From NCBI GenBank assembly GCA_023432225.1, contig JAEYUW010000002.1, forward strand, positions 433,112-497,111: a stretch of 64,000 bases of DNA, in the 5' to 3' direction. The position numbers were made by a program, and so were the translations under genes. Source of the DNA: Verrucomicrobiota bacterium. GTDB taxonomy: Bacteria > Verrucomicrobiota > Verrucomicrobiia > Opitutales > Opitutaceae. Under the pieces are notes generated by a model. The model made no database searches, had not been told where the DNA came from, and saw only the letters and a program-made list of their open reading frames with translations. Below, piece after piece: positions 18,279 through 26,520 of this stretch; positions within the stretch are counted from its first letter, which is position 1, and every line of letters begins with the position of its first letter.

Positions 18279-19718
18279 ATGTTCAAATTGTCCGCCCTCG
18301 TTCGCGTCGGTCTCTGTCTCCTGGCCACGGTGGTCGCTCGATCTGCCGAGCATAGCCCGGCCTCTCCCGCTTCAGGCGAAGCTCCCGTGATCGATCCGGG
18401 TGACGCCAGCGCCGGCCAGTCGCTGATCCGACTCGATTCGCCTGAGCAAGCCGCGGCGCGTCTGGCGTGGTGGAGCGAGGCGCGCTTCGGGATGTTCATT
18501 CACTGGGGCCTCTATTCGCAGTGGGGCTGCCACTATCCCGGCGCGGACGGCACGTTGCTGAACGGCAAGACGGAGCACATGATGCGTCATCTACGCCTGC
18601 CGCTGGCGCTCTACTCGACGATCGCAGGCGTGTTCAACCCGCAGAAGTTCGACGCGGACGAGTGGGTGCGCGTCGCAAAGGCGGCCGGCATGAAATACAT
18701 CGTGCTCACCGCGAAGCATCACGACGGCTTCGCCCTGTGGAACAGCGCCGCCAGCGACTACAACATTGTCCAGCGCACGCCGTGGAAACGCGATGCCGTG
18801 CAGGAACTCGCCGCCGCCTGCCGTCGCGCCGGGCTGCGTTTCGGCGTTTATTATTCGCTCGGCCGCGATTGGTCCGATCCGGATGTGCCGACGACGCACA
18901 AGCCGGACGGCAATCGCCGCAGCAACGACTGGGATTGGCCCGACGAAGCGAAGAAGGATTTCACGCTCTACTTCGAACGGAAGGCGAAGCCCCAGATTCG
19001 TGAGCTGCTCACGAATTACGGCCCGATCGACCTGCTGTGGTTCGATACTCCGGAGCAGATCAAGCCGGAGCAGAGCTTGGAGTTGCGGCGGCTGATCCGC
19101 TCGCTGCAACCGGCCTGCATCGTGAACCAGCGCATTGGCAATCGCTACGGTGACTACCGCGTCGCCGAACAGGAAATTCCCGCCGCCGGTTGGAGCGATC
19201 CTTGGGAAACCTGCATGACGCTGAACAAGCACTGGGGCTATTATCTCGGCGACGAGGATTTCAAATCCACGGAGATGGTCGTGCGCCACTTGATCGACAT
19301 CGCGAGCAAGGGCGGCAATTTTCTGCTCAACGTCGGTCCGACCGGCGAAGGCGTGATACCCGCCGGCTCGACCGAGCGCTTGCGCGAGATCGGTGCCTGG
19401 CTCGCGCGCAACGGCGATGCCATTTACGGCACGACGGCCAGCGCGATTCCACCACCGTCGTGGGGGCGCATCACACAAAAGGCCGGGTCGGATGGTGACG
19501 GGATTCTCTATCTGCATGTGTTCGCGTGGCCGGCCGACGGGCGCTTGCGGCTCTCATTGTCGACGTCAGACCTGCCGTCGGCGTCGCTGGGCGATGGAAC
19601 TCCACTCACTGTGGCGCATCGTCCAGATGGCGTAGAAATCTCGTCGTTGCCCTCCGCCGCGCCGGATCGATTCTCTGCGGTCGTGGTGTTGAAGGTGCGG
19701 CGCCTGCCCGCGCGATAG
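18279..19718 (+). CDS. GH29 alpha-L-fucosidase (second copy, divergent)
   Basis: Predicted protein of 479 residues with a signal peptide (MFKLSALVRVGLCLLATVVARS). Core marks are EARFGMFIHWGLYSQWG, YIVLTAKHHDGFALW, and PIDLLWFDTPEQIKPEQ with the nucleophile Asp at about residue 256. GGNFLLNVGPTGEGV follows. It lacks the long C-terminal extension of the other GH29 and differs throughout, so it is a paralogue, not a fresh duplicate. It is 34 bp downstream of the GH27 gene in the same orientation and is probably the last gene of the glycosidase run. Confidence 0.94.
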   Translation: MFKLSALVRVGLCLLATVVARSAEHSPASPASGEAPVIDPGDASAGQSLIRLDSPEQAAARLAWWSEARFGMFIHWGLYSQWGCHYPGADGTLLNGKTEHMMRHLRLPLALYSTIAGVFNPQKFDADEWVRVAKAAGMKYIVLTAKHHDGFALWNSAASDYNIVQRTPWKRDAVQELAAACRRAGLRFGVYYSLGRDWSDPDVPTTHKPDGNRRSNDWDWPDEAKKDFTLYFERKAKPQIRELLTNYGPIDLLWFDTPEQIKPEQSLELRRLIRSLQPACIVNQRIGNRYGDYRVAEQEIPAAGWSDPWETCMTLNKHWGYYLGDEDFKSTEMVVRHLIDIASKGGNFLLNVGPTGEGVIPAGSTERLREIGAWLARNGDAIYGTTASAIPPPSWGRITQKAGSDGDGILYLHVFAWPADGRLRLSLSTSDLPSASLGDGTPLTVAHRPDGVEISSLPSAAPDRFSAVVVLKVRRLPAR

Positions 19719-20100
19719 AATCCGCAATCTCGCCCATCTCGACCAAGGGCAGGGCAAATTTTCGCGCAACCAACGCGCCGCCGGGTGGCGCATTGAGCGC
19801 GAGGGCGCAGCGGAGGGGACGATGCTGGTCGCGTTATTTGAACATTGATCGAGACCCGGCTGGCTTCGCTTCACATCGTGATGCCGGATTCAGTGAAACC
19901 AATCTCAGGACGAGCACCTCGATCATGGAACGCTGGATTTCGAGACGGCGGCGGCTCGACCTTCGCGAAGGCCCTGAGCGTTTCACGATCCTGATCCTCC
20001 AGTGTGCCGGCGTTCAGCACCTTCTCGATGTCGTTCCACTTCGCTTCCATGGATTTCTTGCTTGTTTCAAATCGTCTAAGGAATATACGGTGTAGATACA
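19719..20100. other. Intergenic region before the toxin-antitoxin pair
   Basis: A 382-bp gap between the fucosidase and the antitoxin. The only candidate gene is a short minus-strand frame at 19871-20050. The plus-strand frame from 19526 mostly overlaps the fucosidase and has no recognisable content. A gap next to a VapBC pair may mark the edge of an inserted segment. No flanking repeat was seen. Confidence 0.5.
19871..20050 (-). CDS. Possible small hypothetical protein or gene remnant
   Basis: A 59-codon frame reading MEAKWNDIEKVLNAGTLEDQ and ending IGFTESGITM. An upstream start at 20125 would give 84 residues but overlaps the antitoxin start region. Its composition is protein-like and unlike the Arg/Ala-rich shadows around it, so it may be the end of a broken gene or a real small protein. 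I do not recognise it, and no ribosome-binding site decides the start. Confidence 0.25.
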   Translation of the reverse strand: MEAKWNDIEKVLNAGTLEDQDRETLRAFAKVEPPPSRNPAFHDRGARPEIGFTESGITM

Positions 20101-20367
20101 ATGAAATCTTCCTCCACGACGACAAAATCCTCGCGTGCCCGGCCGGTGACGCTGAGCCGTCCCCCGATGGGCAAGGTGTTCAAGTCCGGCAATTCAGCCG
20201 CGCTGCGTTTGCCTGCGGGGTTGCAGGTGCCCGTGGGAAAGACCTTCACGCTCACACCAACGGCCTCCGGCTTTGTCGCGAGCGACCCAGTCGATTTGGC
20301 GAAGCGCCGGAAGGCGCTGGCTGCGCTCTTCGGGTCCGCCTCGGATTTTCCGCTTCGCGAGTCCTAA
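20101..20367 (+). CDS. vapB: VapB/MazE-like antitoxin (AbrB/SpoVT fold)
   Basis: Predicted protein of 88 residues. The central segment MGKVFKSGNSAALRLPAGLQVPVGK is typical of swapped-hairpin AbrB-type antitoxins. The start at 20101 gives a 22-residue Ser/Thr/Arg-rich leader. ATG at 20167 would begin exactly at the conserved domain and is a good alternative. The stop is 12 bp before the toxin start. In this family the N-terminal part binds the operator and the C-terminal tail (KRRKALAALFGSASDF) wraps the toxin active site, so the pair usually represses its own promoter. Confidence 0.82.
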   Translation: MKSSSTTTKSSRARPVTLSRPPMGKVFKSGNSAALRLPAGLQVPVGKTFTLTPTASGFVASDPVDLAKRRKALAALFGSASDFPLRES

Positions 20368-20379
20368 ACGCTGGTCCTC

Positions 20380-20787
20380 GTGATCTACCTGCCCGACACC
20401 AACGTCTTCTCCCGCTTCCTGCGGGGTGGAGAAGCGGACCAGGCGCTGCGAGACCGATTACTCGCGGAGCTGCCGTTCTGCCGCGTATCCGCGATTGTGC
20501 TCAGCGAACTTGAGTATGGCGCGGCCAAATCGGGAAACCCGAAGCATCGGCAGCGCGTAGCCCAACTACGCGCGATCTTTCCCGATGTCGCCCCTTTTGA
20601 CGCGGATGCCGCGGCCTTCGCCGGTAACGTCCGCGCTTACCTGGCGACGCTCAAGCCGAACGCCCAACCGATCGGTCCCTACGATGGATTGCTCGCGGGG
20701 CAAGCGCTCGCGCTCGGCGCCTGCGTCGTCACCGGTAACCTCGGTGAGTTCGGTCGTGTCCCTGGATTGATCGTGGAGAACTGGTAG
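20380..20787 (+). CDS. vapC: VapC-like PIN-domain toxin (ribonuclease)
   Basis: Predicted protein of 135 residues from GTG 20380. It has the PIN-domain acidic residues in order: Asp in YLPDTNVFSRFL (about 6), Glu in LSELEYGAA (about 49), Asp in PIGPYDGLLAGQA (about 100), and the terminal VTGNLGEFGRVPGL. In this family they hold Mg/Mn for RNA cleavage, often of tRNA. The last motif reads TGNLGEF where TxNxxDF/EF is usual. It forms a two-gene operon with the antitoxin. It interrupts the metabolic genes and is likely acquired. Confidence 0.9.
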   Translation: MIYLPDTNVFSRFLRGGEADQALRDRLLAELPFCRVSAIVLSELEYGAAKSGNPKHRQRVAQLRAIFPDVAPFDADAAAFAGNVRAYLATLKPNAQPIGPYDGLLAGQALALGACVVTGNLGEFGRVPGLIVENW

Positions 20788-20931
20788 CGATCTAACTGGA
20801 CTGGCGCGGCGTGATGCTAATTGAATCCAGATATGCATTGTCGGCGCGCGAGCCTGAACCCGAAAACCCGCAGTTCCCGGGTTCGCGCACTGCAATATCA
20901 GACCGCAGATATCCCACCGCTTTCGCTGGAT

Positions 20932-21933
20932 GTGGCGCGACCGAACTTTGCTGCGATCTACGCGGGTAAGCGGGTGCTGATCACGGGAGGGTTGGGCTTC
21001 ATCGGATCGAACCTGGCGCGGCGCCTGGTCGAATTGGGCGCGCACGTCTCCATCGTCGACAGTCTGATTCCCGAATATGGCGGGAACCGGCGGAACATTG
21101 CCGGACTGGAGCAGCGGCTGACGGTTAACATTTCCGATGTCCGCGATCGGCACAGCCTGCCCATCTTCCTGCAAGGGCAGGACTATCTTTTCAATCTCGC
21201 CGGACAGACGAGTCACCTGGACTCGATGGCCGATCCGGAAACCGACCTCGAGATCAACGGCCGGGCGCAACTCGCGATCCTCGAAGCGTGTCGCAAACAC
21301 AACCCGCGGATTCGAATCGTCTTTGCGAGCACGCGTCAGATTTACGGCCGTCCCGACTATCTGCCCGTGGATGAGAAGCACCCGTTGCGACCGGTTGATG
21401 TCAACGGCATCAACAAGCTCGCGGGTGAACAGTATCACCTGCTGTATTCGCAGGTTCACGGCATTCGTAGCACGGTGTTGCGGCTCACCAACACGATCGG
21501 CCCGCGCATGCGCGTGAAGGATGCGCGCCAGACCTTCGTGGGCATCTGGGTGCGTTGCGCCGTGCAAGGGCAACCCTTCGAGGTTTGGGGCGGGCAGCAG
21601 CTGCGCGATTTCACCTACGTGGACGATGCGGTGGATGCCTTTCTCGTTTCCGCGGCTCGCGATGAAGCAATCGGCCAGGTCTTCAACCTGGGTGGTCCTG
21701 ATCGTGTAACCTTAAGGCAGCTGGCCGACGAACTGGTGCGAATCGCCGGCCCGGCGGCGAGTTACTCGGTGCGCGAGTTTCCCTCCGATCGCCAGAAAAT
21801 CGACATCGGAGACTACTACTCGGATGGCCGTCTGATCGAAGCGCAGCTCGGTTGGAAGCCAACCGTGGGGATGCGTGAGGCGCTGCGGGAAACCTTCCGC
21901 TATTTTCAGCAAGAGCTGCCCTATTACCTCTAA
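20932..21933 (+). CDS. NAD-dependent sugar epimerase/dehydratase (SDR family), catalytic Tyr position replaced
   Basis: About 333 residues from GTG 20932, where the usual N-terminus (NFAAIYAGKRVLITGG) begins. ATG 20833 or TTG 20821 would add 33-37 unrecognisable residues. The Rossmann motif is ITGGLGFIGSNLA. Other marks are FASTRQIYG, RLTNTIGPRM, LRDFTYVDDAVDAF and VFNLGGPD. The protein resembles extended-SDR nucleotide-sugar epimerases and 4,6-dehydratases. Odd point: the YxxxK site reads NGINK, so Asn stands in place of the catalytic Tyr. Similar DVNGINK proteins exist as I remember them, so this is probably a subgroup trait. It stands alone between the toxin genes and the export genes; its substrate is unknown. 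Confidence 0.82.
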   Translation: MARPNFAAIYAGKRVLITGGLGFIGSNLARRLVELGAHVSIVDSLIPEYGGNRRNIAGLEQRLTVNISDVRDRHSLPIFLQGQDYLFNLAGQTSHLDSMADPETDLEINGRAQLAILEACRKHNPRIRIVFASTRQIYGRPDYLPVDEKHPLRPVDVNGINKLAGEQYHLLYSQVHGIRSTVLRLTNTIGPRMRVKDARQTFVGIWVRCAVQGQPFEVWGGQQLRDFTYVDDAVDAFLVSAARDEAIGQVFNLGGPDRVTLRQLADELVRIAGPAASYSVREFPSDRQKIDIGDYYSDGRLIEAQLGWKPTVGMREALRETFRYFQQELPYYL

Positions 21934-22224
21934 GCGTGCGGAGGCTGAATCGGCCGCCTTTCCGGTTGCCAGGATCGTGCACCATCAGCGTTGGCGAGGT
22001 GACGAAGCGCGTCTGGGTTTGGACAGTGGTCGCGATCGCGCCCTATCCGGGGCGATGATCGTTGCGGTCGTGCTGCTCCTGTCCGCCGGGAAACCGCCGC
22101 GTGCGCTGTGCTCACGCCGGAGCTGCGCATGGATTCCTTGGCGCCAACCACCCGAAAATCACGAATGCCTCGCCCGGAAGTTCGCGCGAGGCCGCCGCGT
22201 TGGCGACCTCGCGGAGGCGCTCGT
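21934..22224. other. Convergent intergenic region
   Basis: A 291-bp gap between two genes that face each other. I see no gene, repeat or convincing terminator with a T-run in it. Confidence 0.4.
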
Positions 22225-22989
22225 TCAGTTCAGTGTGACCTCGGCGCGCAGGCCCGGCTTGATCTGGTGCTGGGGATTCGGGACCAGCACTTTCACTCGC
22301 AGCAGGCCGCTGGCGGCGTCGACGCGAGGGTCGATGAAGTCGATTTTCCCTGCGAAGGCGGTGGTCTTGTCCGCTCCCATGCCCACCGCGCAACGCACTT
22401 GGACCGTGTCGCCGACGTGGAGGCGGACGAGTTGCTCCGAGTGCAGATAGAATTGCACGTAGACCTGGTCGATGTCGACGAGGCGGAACATGGGCTGCGT
22501 GGCCGTGACGCTTTCGCCGATCTCACGCATGCGCTCGACGACGAGGCCATCGATCGGCGCAAGGATCGTGCGCTGGTTGAACAGTTCGGCGGCTTGCTCG
22601 GCTTGGAGCCGGGCGAGTTCGAGCTCGATCTTGTTTTTCAGCGCCTCGTCCTCGGAGATGATCTTGTCCGCGTAGAGGTTCTTCGAGCCCTTGAAGTCGA
22701 ACTCGCGTTTTTCCAGCGCCGCCTTGGCGCGCTGCATGTCGAGTTCCTCGATCCGGCCGTAGAGGCGAGCGAGCACGGCTCCCGCTTTCACGGTGTCGCC
22801 TTCCTTGTAGTTGAGCGACTGGATCGTGCTCTGCACCGGAGCGGAGACGATTACCTCCTTGAAGGGGAGGACGAGGCCGTCGAAACGGAGCGCTTGCGCT
22901 TGCGCCTGCGCGGCGAGCGTGACGGCGGCCGCGGCGACGAGCGTGAAGATACGACGAACAGCGAACGTAGGCATGGCGAGGGATCTCAT
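22225..22989 (-). CDS. HlyD/RND-type periplasmic adaptor protein
   Basis: About 254 residues. The ATG at 22989 overlaps the TolC-family stop (ATGA on the minus strand). A second ATG at 22974 (MPTFAVRRIFTLVAA...) is equally good for the signal peptide. The mature part has the lipoyl-like half-motifs LNYKEGDTVKAGAVLARL and APIDGLVVERMREIGESV on either side of an alpha-hairpin (about 85-145). A beta-barrel domain with VGDTVQVRCAVG ends in NPQHQIKPGLRAEVTLN. It is short for the family. Such adaptors join an inner-membrane pump to a TolC channel. No pump is encoded beside it, so its partners are probably the divergent membrane fusions (inference). Confidence 0.92.
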   Translation of the reverse strand: MRSLAMPTFAVRRIFTLVAAAAVTLAAQAQAQALRFDGLVLPFKEVIVSAPVQSTIQSLNYKEGDTVKAGAVLARLYGRIEELDMQRAKAALEKREFDFKGSKNLYADKIISEDEALKNKIELELARLQAEQAAELFNQRTILAPIDGLVVERMREIGESVTATQPMFRLVDIDQVYVQFYLHSEQLVRLHVGDTVQVRCAVGMGADKTTAFAGKIDFIDPRVDAASGLLRVKVLVPNPQHQIKPGLRAEVTLN

Positions 22990-24503
22990 TCCGCGGCGAC
23001 GGCGACGCGGAGATGTTGGTCGAGGGTTCCGGTGACGAAGTAGAGCTGGGTGACGGCCTTGTTCAGGTCGACGTAGGTCGCGAGTTCGCGCGAACGCGCT
23101 TGTGACAGATCGCGCTGAGCCTGGGCCACGTTGAAACTCGTCGTCATGCCACTGCTCAGGCGGCGCAACTCCACGTCGAGCGCCGACTGCGCCAGACGCA
23201 CGGTGTCCTGGACCAATTGGACGCGTTCGGAGGCGTTGGAGATTTCGCGCAGGGCGGTGTCGAACGCCGACAGCAGCGTGACTTCGGTGCGTTTGATCTC
23301 GAGGAGCGTTTGGGCCTTGCGGCGCTTCGATTCGGCGACGCGGCTCTTGCTCGCCAAATCGTGGATCGGGACGTTGAGCACGAGGCCGGCGGTCCAGGAC
23401 GGCTGAGTGCGCTCCCAATAGTTGCGGTAAGCCATGTCGATGTTGCGGCTGAGACCGTTGTAGCCGAACGAGACTTTGAGGTCGAGGCGGGGCCAGCGCT
23501 GGTTCTGCGCGTAGGCGAGGCGGATGTCGTCGGCTTTGGCGAGTTCGAGGGCCGCGAGGTAGGAGGGGTTGTGCTTGAAGAGAGCGGCCGTGACCTGATC
23601 GCGGTCGATCACGGGGGTCTCGGTGCGCACAAACTCGCGGTCGACGACCAGGTCGGAGGCTTCATCCGCGTTGAACGACTCGTTGGTCAGTTCGCGGAGG
23701 GCATTGCGGCGCTGCGCGAGGAAGTTTTTGGCGACGACGAGCTCTTCCTTCGCTTCCGAGAGGCGGCTTTGCGCCTGAGTGACGTCGATCGGCGCCATCT
23801 TGCCTTCGTCGAGGCGGCGTTGATTTTCGCGGACGAGGTTCTCGGCGACCGCGACGGCTTCCTGCTTCACGGCCACATTTTGTTGGGCGAAGGCCATTTC
23901 GAAGTAGGCGTTCGCGACGTCGCGCATGATGCGCAGGGCGACGGTGCGCAGATCGTATTCGGCGGCGATCGTGGCCTGCTTTTGGAGGCGCACTTCGGCG
24001 AGGTTGGCGCGGAAGCCGAAATCCTTCAGCAACGGCTGCGTGATCGTGAGGCTTGAGCTCGCGACGTATTCGGAGCGGAAGGTATTATAGGAGTTGCGGA
24101 GGCGATCGACGCCCGTGACCGCCTCGTAGGACAGACCGAACGGCAGTTTGCCGGTGAAACCGGTCTGGGCGCGGACGGTGTCCTCGCGGAGGATGGGGTC
24201 GTTCTTGCCGCCGAAGATGGCGGAAACCGACGAGTTTTCCTGGACGGTCTTCGGACGCTCGTTGCTGGTCCAGGAATAGCCGGCCACGTAGCTCGGAACA
24301 AAGGCGCCCCACGCGCCTTGGGTGCGCAGCCGCTGGATCTCAGGGTCGATGCGCTTCGCGCGCAGTTCGAGATTGGTGTTCATGGCCGCGACGAGCAGCT
24401 CGTGCAGCGAGACCGGGTGGTCGGAAGCCTGCGTTGGCGTGGTCGCGAAAACCGGGCTAAAAGATGTTGTTAGGACGATGAGGAGCGGGATGGTGCGCGT
24501 CAT
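22986..24503 (-). CDS. TolC-family outer-membrane channel protein
   Basis: Predicted protein of 505 residues with a signal peptide (MTRTIPLLIVLTTSFSPVFA). The two internally related halves, each with long alpha-helices, are typical of TolC/OEP proteins: SLHELLVAAMNTNLELRAKR at the start, RRLDEGKMAPIDVTQAQSRL near 230, and LRRLSSGMTTSFNVAQAQRDL near 450. These trimers form the outer-membrane duct for type I secretion and efflux. It is first in a two-gene operon with the adaptor and is transcribed divergently from the GAF-HlyD gene, which starts 171 bp away. This suggests joint control with the giant-protein export genes. Confidence 0.94.
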   Translation of the reverse strand: MTRTIPLLIVLTTSFSPVFATTPTQASDHPVSLHELLVAAMNTNLELRAKRIDPEIQRLRTQGAWGAFVPSYVAGYSWTSNERPKTVQENSSVSAIFGGKNDPILREDTVRAQTGFTGKLPFGLSYEAVTGVDRLRNSYNTFRSEYVASSSLTITQPLLKDFGFRANLAEVRLQKQATIAAEYDLRTVALRIMRDVANAYFEMAFAQQNVAVKQEAVAVAENLVRENQRRLDEGKMAPIDVTQAQSRLSEAKEELVVAKNFLAQRRNALRELTNESFNADEASDLVVDREFVRTETPVIDRDQVTAALFKHNPSYLAALELAKADDIRLAYAQNQRWPRLDLKVSFGYNGLSRNIDMAYRNYWERTQPSWTAGLVLNVPIHDLASKSRVAESKRRKAQTLLEIKRTEVTLLSAFDTALREISNASERVQLVQDTVRLAQSALDVELRRLSSGMTTSFNVAQAQRDLSQARSRELATYVDLNKAVTQLYFVTGTLDQHLRVAVAAE

Positions 24504-24674
24504 TTCAGGAAATTATCCGATAGCCCGTGAGGATGCCTCCTGGGCTTTTTTTTGGTTTGGGCTTGGCAGAACGCCCGGTCATCAACTGGGTATTTCACCG
24601 GGGAATGCAATGCCTTATCCCACAAAGGTAAAAAATTGCCTCAGGCGCCTTCGGCCGCCCCAAACTTACGCTCA
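24504..24674. promoter_or_regulatory. Divergent promoter region of the export system
   Basis: This 171-bp gap must carry the promoters for the leftward tolC-hlyD pair and the rightward GAF-HlyD/M50/SecA-like genes. No clear -35/-10 pair stands out. Its main feature is a terminator-like hairpin at 24522-24546 followed by eight T. TTTCACC at 24593-24599 also occurs just after the SecA-like gene (30703-30709), upstream of the giant gene, which may be chance. Confidence 0.5.
24522..24553 (+). terminator. Terminator-like hairpin with T8 tract in a leader region (possible attenuator)
   Basis: AGCCC (24522-24526) pairs with GGGCT (24542-24546), and inside it GAGG (24529-24532) pairs with CCTC (24536-24539) around an ATG loop. 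T46-T53 follow directly. This is the form of an intrinsic terminator on the plus strand, yet no plus-strand gene ends here. It lies between the tolC start and the GAF-HlyD start, so it may attenuate a leader transcript or stop stray antisense transcripts out of tolC. On the minus strand the stem contains AGGAGG, but too far from the tolC start to serve as its binding site. Confidence 0.5.
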
Positions 24675-26510
24675 ATGAATCACACTAACTCTCGGTCGGC
24701 CTCGTTCGCTGAGGCCATTTCGCGCTTGGAGGCCTGTCGCTTTTTCGACGGGCCGACGAAAGATTTTTGGGCCCTCCTGGCGCGGACCGGCACGGAAATT
24801 TCGCGCGCGGCTGCCGGGCGCATCATCGTGCGGACGGAAGGGCAATGGCGTTTGGTGGCCGCCTGGCCGAACGCGCGGGAGTTCCCGGCGCCGATGGCGG
24901 GCGCGGCGTTCGAGGCGCTGGCCGAGACGGCGCTGCGCGAAGGCATCGCGGCGCAGCCGGCCGTGGCCGGTGCGCATGCCGGCTTGGTGCTCGTGGCGCT
25001 GAGCACGGGCGACGCCAAGGACCAATGTCTGTTCGGTGCGGCGGTGACCCCGGGCACCTCCGATGATTTGCTGGCCGCGGGTGAAATGCTGCGCCTGGCG
25101 GCGGACACGCCGCTGCTCTATCAAAGACAGCGCCAGCTGGAGCGCTCGAAGCGCGAACTCGTCAACTTGTCGCAAGCGCTCGAAGTGCTCGCCGCCACGA
25201 ACGTCCACACGCGTTTCCTGTCGGTTGCCATGGCACTGGTGAACGAGATCGCCACGCGCCATCACTGCGCGCGCGTCGCGCTCGGGTGGCGCGAAGGTTC
25301 CTACATCCGCGTGAAGGCGATCAGCGGCACGGACCATTTCGAGAAGCGCATGACCGTTGTGCAGAAGCTCGAAGCCGCGATGGAGGAGGCGAGCGAGCAG
25401 GATGAGGAACTCCTGTGGCCCGCCGCGCCCGAATCCGACGCGATCGTGCGCGACCACCAAGCCTACGCGGAGCTCGAGCGCGTGCCGGCGCTGCTGTCCG
25501 TGCCCGTGCGCATCGCGGGCGAGCCGGTCGGTGTGCTCACGCTCGAGCGCGCCACGGCGTTCGGCGAAAATGATGCCCTGGCGCTGCGCGTCATCGCGGA
25601 CCAAGTGGCGCGGCGTCTCGACGATTTGCACCGGCAGGATCGCTGGTTCGGCGCCCGCTGGGCTGCGAACTGGCGGCAAGCCTTCGCAAAATTCCTCGGG
25701 CCCAAGCACACGTGGATCAAGGTCGGCGCGGTGGTGGGCTGCATGTTCCTCGCTTTCGCGGCGTTTGTGCCGCTGCCGTATCGCACCGACGCGACGTTCA
25801 TCGTGCGCGCAGAAAAATTGCTCCACTTGCCGGCTCCGTTCGAGGGCTACCTCGGCTCCGTCAAGGTGCGGCCCGGCGACTTGGTGCGCGCGGGTGATGA
25901 ACTGCTGCGCCTCGACACGGCGGACCTCGTGGTGGAGCTCGCCTCCGCGCTCGCCGAGAAGCAGCGCTACGCGAGCGAGGCCGAAAAGGCCGAAGCGGAT
26001 CACAAACTCGCCGACCTGCGCGCGAGCCGCGCGATGGAGGCGCAGGCCGACGCGCGGGTGAACTTGATCCGTTACCGTCTTGGGCGCGCCGTGATGACGG
26101 CGCCGTTCGACGGCGTCATCGTCGAGGGCGATTTGCGCGAACGCCTCGGCGCCCCGGTCCATGCGGGTGACGTGTTGCTCAAGGTTTCGCAGCTCAAGGG
26201 CCTCTACGTCGAAATGCGCGTGCCGGAGCAGGACATCGATCTCGTCGCGGCGAGCAAACGCGCGGAGATCGCGTTCACGACGCGACCGGAGGACACTTTT
26301 GCGGTGACCATCGATCGCATCGAGCCGTCCGCCGTCGCGGACCGCGAGGGCAGCGTGTTTGTTCTGCGCGCCAACATGGCCGGCGGCAGCGCCGACTGGT
26401 TGCGGCCGGGCATGACGGGAGTGGCGAAGATCGAGTCCGGGCACCGTAGCCTGCTCTGGATCGCGACGCACCGTCTGATCGATTTCCTGCGGTTGAAACT
26501 CTGGTGGTGA
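24675..26510 (+). CDS. GAF-domain / HlyD-type membrane fusion protein
   Basis: About 611 residues from ATG 24675; a longer frame from 24552 has no support. Residues about 10-145 form a first GAF-like region and 178-312 a second, clearer GAF domain (LSVPVRIAGEPVGVLTLERATAFGE). A single transmembrane helix follows (about 347-367, KVGAVVGCMFLAFAAFVPL). Then come a lipoyl-like domain (LPAPFEGYLGSVKVRPGDLVRAGDELLRLD), an alpha-helical hairpin (about 415-460), the returning half (TAPFDGVIVEGDLRERLGAPV) and a beta-barrel. It lacks a signal peptide, so the GAF part should be cytoplasmic and the adaptor part periplasmic. It may tie a cytoplasmic signal to assembly of the export duct (inference). The M50 gene follows 10 bp later. 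Confidence 0.88.
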   Translation: MNHTNSRSASFAEAISRLEACRFFDGPTKDFWALLARTGTEISRAAAGRIIVRTEGQWRLVAAWPNAREFPAPMAGAAFEALAETALREGIAAQPAVAGAHAGLVLVALSTGDAKDQCLFGAAVTPGTSDDLLAAGEMLRLAADTPLLYQRQRQLERSKRELVNLSQALEVLAATNVHTRFLSVAMALVNEIATRHHCARVALGWREGSYIRVKAISGTDHFEKRMTVVQKLEAAMEEASEQDEELLWPAAPESDAIVRDHQAYAELERVPALLSVPVRIAGEPVGVLTLERATAFGENDALALRVIADQVARRLDDLHRQDRWFGARWAANWRQAFAKFLGPKHTWIKVGAVVGCMFLAFAAFVPLPYRTDATFIVRAEKLLHLPAPFEGYLGSVKVRPGDLVRAGDELLRLDTADLVVELASALAEKQRYASEAEKAEADHKLADLRASRAMEAQADARVNLIRYRLGRAVMTAPFDGVIVEGDLRERLGAPVHAGDVLLKVSQLKGLYVEMRVPEQDIDLVAASKRAEIAFTTRPEDTFAVTIDRIEPSAVADREGSVFVLRANMAGGSADWLRPGMTGVAKIESGHRSLLWIATHRLIDFLRLKLWW

Positions 26511-26520
26511 GCGTCCGGCC

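Noticed and set aside
22225..24503. Reading the TolC/HlyD pair as an ordinary drug-efflux system
   Set aside because: No RND, ABC or MFS pump lies beside it, while the divergent neighbours encode two further HlyD-type fusions and a SecA-like ATPase. It is not excluded that a pump elsewhere uses the same channel.
24561..24640. Possible riboswitch or sigma-54 promoter in the tolC/GAF-HlyD gap
   Set aside because: I compared it by eye with c-di-GMP riboswitch and GG-N10-GC promoter patterns. Neither the conserved elements nor the spacing fit.
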